The notes below the pieces were generated by a model. It saw nothing but the letters and a program-made list of their open reading frames with translations, did not search any database and had not been told where the DNA came from. A DNA stretch of 64,000 bases from AWTP1-13 sp963814055 (lineage in GTDB: Bacteria > Pseudomonadota > Alphaproteobacteria > Rhizobiales > Hyphomicrobiaceae): the NCBI GenBank assembly GCA_963814055.1, contig CAWFBJ010000008.1:62001-126000 (forward strand), in the 5' to 3' direction. The position numbers were made by a program, and so were the translations under genes. This document shows, piece after piece, positions 58,348-64,000 of this stretch (its first letter is position 1; every line of letters begins with the position of its first letter).

Positions 58348-61300
58348 CTAGTGGACTTGGCCTTGGCCCGGCCGATGGGTCGGCGCTGGGGCCGGCTCGT
58401 TGAGATGCTCGAATTGCCGCGCGATGCCTTTCCACGCGGAAGAGTCGTTGAGGCGCATGACTTCGAGATCGCCCTTGAGCTTTTGCAGACGCGAAAGCAG
58501 CAGATGCTCGTCGTCGCTCAGGCGATTGTCGCCACTGGCTTCCTCGAGGGCGAAGATCAGCCGGTCGATCAAGCCGCCTTCGGGCAGCAGCATGAGGGCT
58601 GGAATCCTGCGGTCGATCTCTACAGCCACATCGTGAAGCAGCGAAAGCGTGTGCCGGTCATCCTGAAATTGCGCGGCGAGAACGTCCTGCGCCTGTTCCA
58701 GCACGCGCCGGCTGTCGCTTTCCACAAGCCTCAGCTCGCTGTTGAGCGCCGGGCGCTGGCGCGCCTGCCGCTTGAGGGCGTTGGCGGCCGCAAGCGCCTC
58801 GCCGGCGACCTCCGAATCCCAGATGTGATCGAGTGACACGGCCGACACGCCGATCGGCCTCACGAGCTCCTGACGGAACAGAACTTCCAGGTCCTGATCG
58901 GACCTCGTCGCAGAACCGTTGCCCTGAGCGTGATGGTTCGCCAGCAGGCGTCCGCGGTTGTCAGCGATGCTGGCGCGGGGCGTCCCGGGGGTGCCAGTGA
59001 TCAGCGGCGTCAACGTGGACGCATTTGCATGCGAACTCAGGAGGCGCTCATTTGCCTGACGTGTGACCAGCAGGGCTTCAGGCGCAACGGAGACCAGGAA
59101 ACGGCCGCGGATGCGTGCCAGCGTCTTGTAGAAGTCGCGGCTGATGAAATAGTGGCTGTTATTGACGCGCTGCACCGCTTCCATGCTCGCGCCGGCGTTC
59201 AACGCATTGCGCACGACCTTCTTGTCGCTTCTGTCGACCTCGCCGAGGTCTATTTCCGCCGTGAAGTCGTGCCGCTCCTTGACTCCCACCTTCTCGAGGA
59301 AGGTCGGCCTATCCTCGATCGGATGCACGTATTTGAGGACGGTCTCGACGTTGTCCCTGACGTCGGGCAGCAGCGCCACCGCGACGATGCGCTCGAGGTC
59401 GGCCAGTGCCACATGCGACTTGTCGGCAGCGAACGCCTTCTTGGCGACCTGTGAAATGTACTCGAACAGCTCGGAACGCAGCTCGTAGGTCTCGTCTGCG
59501 ACGTGGCGCACAGCACCAATGGTGGCGCCGGCATTGAGAACGCGGTGCAGGTCTCGTGCGTGCGGATCGTCGTCACGCACGGCTATGCGTTGCGTGAAAC
59601 CGCCATCAGGCGCCATTGGGCGCATCGCATTGAGGACGGCTTGTGCGTTCTCGTAAGTGTGGGGCAGCAGGGCCGTGTCGATGACCGCCTGCAGCTGCTC
59701 GGCGCTGCGCGCCTTGAAGCTCGGAACGTCCGACAGCGGCGACTTGACGGAGGCGGCACCGAACAGGCCGGCCATGAACACCAGCGCGTCGACGCCGATG
59801 GCCAGCACCAGCGCCAAGTAGGCGAGGCGGTTGCCGTCGAGGAATGCGTTCCAGGTCACGACGAAGCGATGCGCCTTGTCGTCTCGGTTCATGTCGATGG
59901 CTTGCAGCCGTGCGCCGAGGTCGGTGGATTCCTGCGAGACGAGGCCTGAGTCCTGCAGACAGTTGCGGCCGAAGCCCAGGAGCGCGTCGGTGGTGGCGTC
60001 CTGCGGCAGCTTGGAGCCGCCCGCGCATGTGGCCTGGAAAGCCACGAGGCCGGCATTCAAGGCGAACAAACGCGCGGCCGCTTCGGCCGCGTGGTTGGGA
60101 TCGCAATCGATGGCGCGGACCCGCTCCTTGGCTGCCGGCGTGCTCAGCATGGCGTTGAGAAGATTGCCGCACTGGGTCTGGAGTCCTGCCAGCCGCTCGG
60201 TGTCCGGCTGCTGGCGGAAGGCGGAGCGCGCGCGCTCGAAGGCCGGCAGCACGCGGGCCGGATCGACTTTCGTGCCTTCCGCGTCGCCCTCGGAGCTTTC
60301 GGCCGCCTTGATGCGCTGGGCCGCGGTCTGGGTCTCGCCCTTGTACTTGGCGACATCGCCATTGATGGTGGCGATCTCGCGCTTGAGGCTGACGATGCGG
60401 GCGGATGCCTGGTCGCGCTGGCGCTGTGCCTCTCTCAAGCGCGGGTCGTCCGTGATCAACAGCTTACGCTGCAACTCATCCGCTTCGGCCGTACGCTGGC
60501 GAAAGATCGGCCCCTTGCCGCGCTTCAGCGTGCCTTCCACGCCGCCGTCTTCCGCGTTGGCCTCGATGCGTTTGGCCGCGATGGCTTGCCTTGTCGCACT
60601 ATAAGTGCCCTGTGCCTTCGCCAGCTCTGCCTCCAGCGCGCCGATGCCGGGTTCGACACGCTGCAGTTCGGCTTCCAGTTCGTCGCGCCGCCGCAGCAAT
60701 GCCGTCTGGTTGCGCTCGGCGCCGGAAATGCGTTCCTGCTGCTCGGCAATGCCGCGCCGCCGATCCTCCATCTTGGAGACGAAGTATTTCTCGATCTCGC
60801 CCTGCGACCCCTGCGCCTGCTGGGCCAGTCTGGTGAGCTGGGTGTCGTAGGCCTTCCAGCCGTCCGTCTCGAACAGGCGCTCGGCCTCGGCAAGCTGGAC
60901 CTTCTGCGCCCGCTCGCCGATGTCGGCGACCACGCGGCCCACCTGGTTCAGCGTGCGGATCTCGGCGGCCCGCTTTCTCTGCTCGGCCGAGAAGATGGCG
61001 TTGAAGTGCGAGTCGAAGGAAAAGAACACCGAGGCGCCCATCGAGGCCAGGAACATCACCCACAGCACCGCGTTCTTGGCGATCAGGCGCACGCTCTGCA
61101 CGTACGGCGTGGAGATGTCGCCGCCGCGCCGGAAGTTGAAGGCGATGACGGCGACCAGCACGACGGCGATCAGGAAATAGAGCGCGACGTCGGCGAACCG
61201 GCCCCAGTCGGCGACCAGCCCGGAGGCCCGCGTGAAACCGACGGCGCTGTATTGATTGAGCAGCCAGTAGAACGCCAGGCCGGCCAGCGCCACGCCGAGC

Positions 61301-61692
61301 AGCATGCCGACGGTGGCTTCGCGCGCGGTGAGGCCTCTGCCCGAAGCGCTGCGCTGGTTCATGCCGGTGGCAAAGCTCTCGCCGATCAGCCACGCCACGA
61401 TCAGCATCACGCCCTGGATGCCGAAGGCGATCAGGATGGAAAGCAGCGGCGCGGAGGTGAAATTGCGCAGGCCGTCGAAGGTGGTGTAGCCCGACGCGAG
61501 CGACAGGGCGATGGCGGTGGCGCCCAGCAGCGCGAGTTGCCAGTTGTTGAACATCATCTCTTCGATGATGCGGAACAGGCGCTGAAAGAAGCCCGTGCCC
61601 CACAGGGCGAGCAGCCCGAGACCGGAGAGCAGAACCAGCAAGCCGGTTTGGGACCAGATGCCGTTGATGAACGCGACGACGTCGAATCCCAT
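58348..61692 (-). CDS. Very large membrane/coiled-coil protein with internal duplication
   Basis: This 1,114-aa protein has about six membrane helices in the first 245 residues, a long coiled coil (~245-480, for example RRRDELEAELQRVEPGIGAL), a Cys-containing segment, another membrane helix near 625-645, then a soluble C-terminal half. That half holds two copies of a module at ~665-750 and ~760-860: ALLPHTYENAQAVLNAM..VLNAGATIGAVRHV and ALLPDVRDNVETVLKYV..ALNAGASMEAVQRV. No enzyme motif is recognised. ATG 61692 has GGAG upstream. It is convergent with FAH. A relation to the nearby dual-ATPase operon is possible but not shown. Confidence 0.75.
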   Translation of the reverse strand: MGFDVVAFINGIWSQTGLLVLLSGLGLLALWGTGFFQRLFRIIEEMMFNNWQLALLGATAIALSLASGYTTFDGLRNFTSAPLLSILIAFGIQGVMLIVAWLIGESFATGMNQRSASGRGLTAREATVGMLLGVALAGLAFYWLLNQYSAVGFTRASGLVADWGRFADVALYFLIAVVLVAVIAFNFRRGGDISTPYVQSVRLIAKNAVLWVMFLASMGASVFFSFDSHFNAIFSAEQRKRAAEIRTLNQVGRVVADIGERAQKVQLAEAERLFETDGWKAYDTQLTRLAQQAQGSQGEIEKYFVSKMEDRRRGIAEQQERISGAERNQTALLRRRDELEAELQRVEPGIGALEAELAKAQGTYSATRQAIAAKRIEANAEDGGVEGTLKRGKGPIFRQRTAEADELQRKLLITDDPRLREAQRQRDQASARIVSLKREIATINGDVAKYKGETQTAAQRIKAAESSEGDAEGTKVDPARVLPAFERARSAFRQQPDTERLAGLQTQCGNLLNAMLSTPAAKERVRAIDCDPNHAAEAAARLFALNAGLVAFQATCAGGSKLPQDATTDALLGFGRNCLQDSGLVSQESTDLGARLQAIDMNRDDKAHRFVVTWNAFLDGNRLAYLALVLAIGVDALVFMAGLFGAASVKSPLSDVPSFKARSAEQLQAVIDTALLPHTYENAQAVLNAMRPMAPDGGFTQRIAVRDDDPHARDLHRVLNAGATIGAVRHVADETYELRSELFEYISQVAKKAFAADKSHVALADLERIVAVALLPDVRDNVETVLKYVHPIEDRPTFLEKVGVKERHDFTAEIDLGEVDRSDKKVVRNALNAGASMEAVQRVNNSHYFISRDFYKTLARIRGRFLVSVAPEALLVTRQANERLLSSHANASTLTPLITGTPGTPRASIADNRGRLLANHHAQGNGSATRSDQDLEVLFRQELVRPIGVSAVSLDHIWDSEVAGEALAAANALKRQARQRPALNSELRLVESDSRRVLEQAQDVLAAQFQDDRHTLSLLHDVAVEIDRRIPALMLLPEGGLIDRLIFALEEASGDNRLSDDEHLLLSRLQKLKGDLEVMRLNDSSAWKGIARQFEHLNEPAPAPTHRPGQGQVH

Positions 61693-61937
61693 CACCAAGT
61701 CTCCCGCTGAACTCGCAGCCTGTAGCATTCGCCGGAATTGCCGGCGCCGCAGCTATCGGCCTTGAAGGAAATACGCACGCACCTCATGCACGCTCGTCAG
61801 TCGGGAGCGCTGGCGCGTGCGCTGCCGTGATAAGCTGTCTTCCCGTTTGCACCTTGACGTTGCAAACCGGCAGTTTGTCGTCCGGATTGCGGCAGCCATT
61901 TGGCTCCGCATGAGTATTAACACGCATTACCAAGATT

Positions 61938-62474
61938 TCATCCGCCCGGTGGTGGCTTAAGCTCGAGCGCGCGGAGCGCCTGATCGTGCAATTCCGCCGC
62001 GGCGGAAGTGAAACAACAGAAGATGACCTTGCTGAAATGTGTATCGCCGCGGAGCTTTTCAACAACCGTTGCAACGGCGATGCACGCGGCGCGATCAGGC
62101 GGGAAAGCATAAACGCCTGTCGAAATTGCCGGAAAGGCGATCGAGCGGAGGCCGTGTTTTTTCGCGAGTTCCAGCGAGTTCGCATAGGCATTGGCAAGCA
62201 GGGTTGCCTCGCCCGTGCCACCGCCCTCCCAGACGGGACCAACCGTGTGGATGACATGGCGGGCCGGCAATCCGTATCCCTTGGTGATCTTGGCTTCGCC
62301 CGTTTCGCAGCCGCCAAGCGTGCGGCATTCGGCGAGCAGTTGCGGTCCAGCGGCGCGGTGAATTGCGCCGTCGACACCGCCGCCGCCGAGGAGCGAGCGG
62401 TTCGCGGCGTTGACGATGGCATCGACCTCGAGCGTGGTGATGTCGGCGACGAGGATGTCGATGCGGTGCGGCAT
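61938..62474 (-). CDS. Macro-domain protein (O-acetyl-ADP-ribose deacetylase-like)
   Basis: The 178-aa stand-alone macro domain has IVNAANRSLLGGGGVDGAIH (ADP-ribose-binding Asn and Gly-rich loop), CETGEAKITKGYGLPARHVI, HTVGPVW and FPAISTGVYAFP. This is the YmdB/MacroD type, which removes ADP-ribose or deacetylates O-acetyl-ADP-ribose. ATG 62474 is preceded by GAGAGGG. It is divergent from the zur-like gene. Confidence 0.93.
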   Translation of the reverse strand: MPHRIDILVADITTLEVDAIVNAANRSLLGGGGVDGAIHRAAGPQLLAECRTLGGCETGEAKITKGYGLPARHVIHTVGPVWEGGGTGEATLLANAYANSLELAKKHGLRSIAFPAISTGVYAFPPDRAACIAVATVVEKLRGDTHFSKVIFCCFTSAAAELHDQALRALELKPPPGG

Positions 62475-62624
62475 GGCTGCGCCCTCTCGCAAGGCGGACA
62501 TCCGAAAAGGCCAGGGTACCGCTCGGAAGGTCGCAGGGCTACTGTGCGAGCCTTGGCTGTCGGGAATTAGGATTGCAAAGGGCGCCCGGTGGCATTTCAG
62601 GCCGGCAGTTGGTATAAGGTAACA

Positions 62625-63146
62625 ATGAACCTTCCGATCCCCAGCAAAGCCTTCCCGACGCCCGAGCATAACCACGACCGTTGCCTCGACGAGGCCATGG
62701 TGCGGGCGCGAAAGGCCTTCGAGGCCAAGGGATTGCGGCTGACCCCGCTGCGTGAGGCGGTATTTCAGGAGATCGCGGCAGCCTCCCACCAGGCCATCGG
62801 CGCCTACGAGGTCCTAGAGCGGATGGCCAACCGCGGCGAGCGGCTGGCGCCGATCTCGGTCTACCGGGCCATCGATGCGCTGGTGACGGCCGGAATCGTG
62901 CATCGTTTCGAAAGCCGAAACGCCTTTTTTGCCTGCCACGCCGGGCACGAGCAGCGCCAGCTCGTGCTTGCCTGCGAACGCTGCAATGCCGTGGCGGAGG
63001 TCGACGGCGCCAAGGTCTTTGCCGCCATCGACAAGGCAGCCGATGCGGCACATTTTTCGACCGGCACGGGCAAGGCTGCCGTGGTCGAGGTGTGGGGTTT
63101 GTGCGCCAATTGCTCCGGCAAGGACACGCACCATGCGCAGTCCTGA
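62625..63146 (+). CDS. zur: Fur-family zinc regulator (Zur)
   Basis: The 173-aa Fur superfamily regulator has a winged-helix N-terminal domain (LRLTPLREAVFQEIAAASHQ, ISVYRAIDALVTAGIVHRFE) and a dimerisation domain with structural-zinc Cys pairs CERC and CANC and the HAGHEQRQLVLAC block. It represses zinc uptake genes when zinc is plentiful. Zur rather than Fur is inferred from the overlapping znuC-like gene. ATG 62625 has AAGG upstream. The znuC start lies inside its 3' end (14-nt overlap). Confidence 0.92.
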   Translation: MNLPIPSKAFPTPEHNHDRCLDEAMVRARKAFEAKGLRLTPLREAVFQEIAAASHQAIGAYEVLERMANRGERLAPISVYRAIDALVTAGIVHRFESRNAFFACHAGHEQRQLVLACERCNAVAEVDGAKVFAAIDKAADAAHFSTGTGKAAVVEVWGLCANCSGKDTHHAQS

Positions 63147-64000
63147 TGGGCTTGAGCAGCCGGGCCAGCATGGCGAACAGCATGCCAACGCTTGTGCTCA
63201 CGATCATGCCGGGCATATGCACGGCCAGCATCACGGCCATCATCATCATGACCGCGCACAGCTCAAGCACAGTGCAACGGCGCTGATCAGCGCACGCAAC
63301 CTGATGCTCGCGCGTGGCGGCCGCACGATCCTGGCTGATATCGACATCGACATAAGCCCACGCGAGATCGTGACCGTCATAGGCCCGAACGGCGCGGGCA
63401 AGACCACGCTGGTACGTGCCCTGCTGGGGCTCGAGCCGCTCGACCGGGGCAGCATCCGCCGCAAGCCGGGCCTGGTCACGGGCTACGCGCCGCAGCGGTT
63501 CGATGTGGATCGGGCCATACCGCTGACCGTGACGCGCTTCGTGGCGATGGGCCGGCGCGCAACCCTCGATGAGCTCGCGCGCGTGCTCAAGGATGTCGGC
63601 GCGGGGGCGCTTGCCGAGCGCCAGCTGGCGGAACTGTCCGGCGGCGAACTGCAGCGCGTGGTCCTGGCGCGGGCCCTGATCCGGGAGCCGGACCTGCTGG
63701 TGCTCGACGAACCCGTGCGCGGCGTCGACTACGCCGGCGAGGCGGAGCTGTACACCCTCATAGGCCGGCTGCGCACCGAGCGCGGGTTCGGCGTGCTGCT
63801 GGTGTCGCACGACCTGCACGTCGTCATGGCGCAGAGCGACAGGGTGATCTGCCTCAACCGGCATGTGTGCTGCTCGGGCGTACCGCAGTCGGTGGCACAG
63901 CATCCCGAGTACGCCCGCCTGTTCGGTCCACAGGCCGCGCGTGCGTTCGGCCTGTACCACCACCATCACGATCACCACCACGACCTGGCCGGCGAACCGC
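63133..64000 (+). CDS. znuC: Zinc ABC transporter ATP-binding protein ZnuC (runs off window)
   Basis: Open to the window end (289 codons visible). ATPase motifs: Walker A IGPNGAGKTTL, Q-loop APQRF, signature LSGGELQRVVLARAL, Walker B LLVLDEPVRG and H-loop VSHDLHVV. The N terminus is unusual: about 50 residues rich in His (HDHAGHMHGQHHGHHHHD) precede the ABC domain, and a second His cluster (YHHHHDHHHD) lies at the C-terminal end, suggesting zinc binding on the ATPase itself. ATG 63133 overlaps the zur stop by 14 nt; znuB is expected downstream, beyond the window. Confidence 0.92.
   Translation, partial: MRSPDGLEQPGQHGEQHANACAHDHAGHMHGQHHGHHHHDRAQLKHSATALISARNLMLARGGRTILADIDIDISPREIVTVIGPNGAGKTTLVRALLGLEPLDRGSIRRKPGLVTGYAPQRFDVDRAIPLTVTRFVAMGRRATLDELARVLKDVGAGALAERQLAELSGGELQRVVLARALIREPDLLVLDEPVRGVDYAGEAELYTLIGRLRTERGFGVLLVSHDLHVVMAQSDRVICLNRHVCCSGVPQSVAQHPEYARLFGPQAARAFGLYHHHHDHHHDLAGEP

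Noticed and set aside
60091..61710. 539-aa open frame antisense to the large membrane protein
   Set aside because: Shadow ORF; the reverse-strand gene has a ribosome-binding site, membrane helices and an internal duplication.
62539..63981. 480-aa reverse-strand open frame over zur-znuC
   Set aside because: Zur and ZnuC on the + strand have complete family motifs; the reverse frame is Arg/Pro-rich noise.

Overview
This is a high-G+C chromosomal window from an alphaproteobacterium, most likely of the order Hyphomicrobiales (Rhizobiales). The main evidence is a PhyR-NepR-EcfG general stress response (GSR) locus, a GTTC-N7-GTTC SOS box, a FYDLN-acid protein and many small conserved proteins typical of that order. 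There is no rRNA and no complete mobile element. One tRNA gene (Pro, CGG anticodon) is present.

Layout. 0-4 kb: an ECF42-type sigma factor with its YciI/DGPF partner, facing small AHSA1, VOC, DoxX and DUF1579 proteins. 4-11 kb: a TIM-barrel isomerase, then a reverse cluster in which two GTPases and an AI-2E-family permease are joined by 4-nt overlaps, followed by DUF883 and small membrane proteins. 11-21.5 kb: the GSR island, with phyR, nepR-ecfG, a second phyR paralogue, Ku-LigD end-joining genes, PRC-barrel and KGG-repeat proteins and an HWE kinase. Several sites here match the EcfG promoter (GGAAC-N16/17-cGTT). One sits in front of a terminator-ended segment with no ORF, which I propose is a stress-induced small RNA. 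21.5-32 kb: a 1,882-aa multi-HAMP hybrid kinase, then an SOS-controlled imuB-dnaE2 mutasome without imuA. 32-36 kb: two SDRs and a Baeyer-Villiger-type monooxygenase. 36-43 kb: small conserved proteins, a cold shock protein, an HflK-like protein, a desaturase and a nitronate monooxygenase. 42.75-43.64 kb: a 0.8-kb insertion bounded by direct repeats at tRNA-Pro. 43.9-50 kb: catabolic oxidoreductases, a Bug-type binding protein and a frameshifted tartrate/isopropylmalate-type dehydrogenase whose 3' end is also present as a remnant. 50-62 kb: pdxH, a surface-antigen protein, a two-gene winged-helix/dual-ATPase operon I do not recognise, an FAH-family hydrolase and a very large membrane/coiled-coil protein. 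62-64 kb: a macro-domain protein and zur-znuC, the latter running off the window.

How it fits together: in the 11-21 kb block phosphorylated PhyR is expected to sequester NepR and free EcfG, which would then activate autoregulatory promoters and nearby protective genes (end joining, PRC, KGG, small membrane proteins, candidate sRNA). Translesion synthesis next door is under LexA-type control. Two genes (ku and the dehydrogenase) carry single-base frameshifts in short CC runs, and two more (FYDLN, iron permease) lack a normal start. Assembly error should therefore be excluded before calling them pseudogenes.
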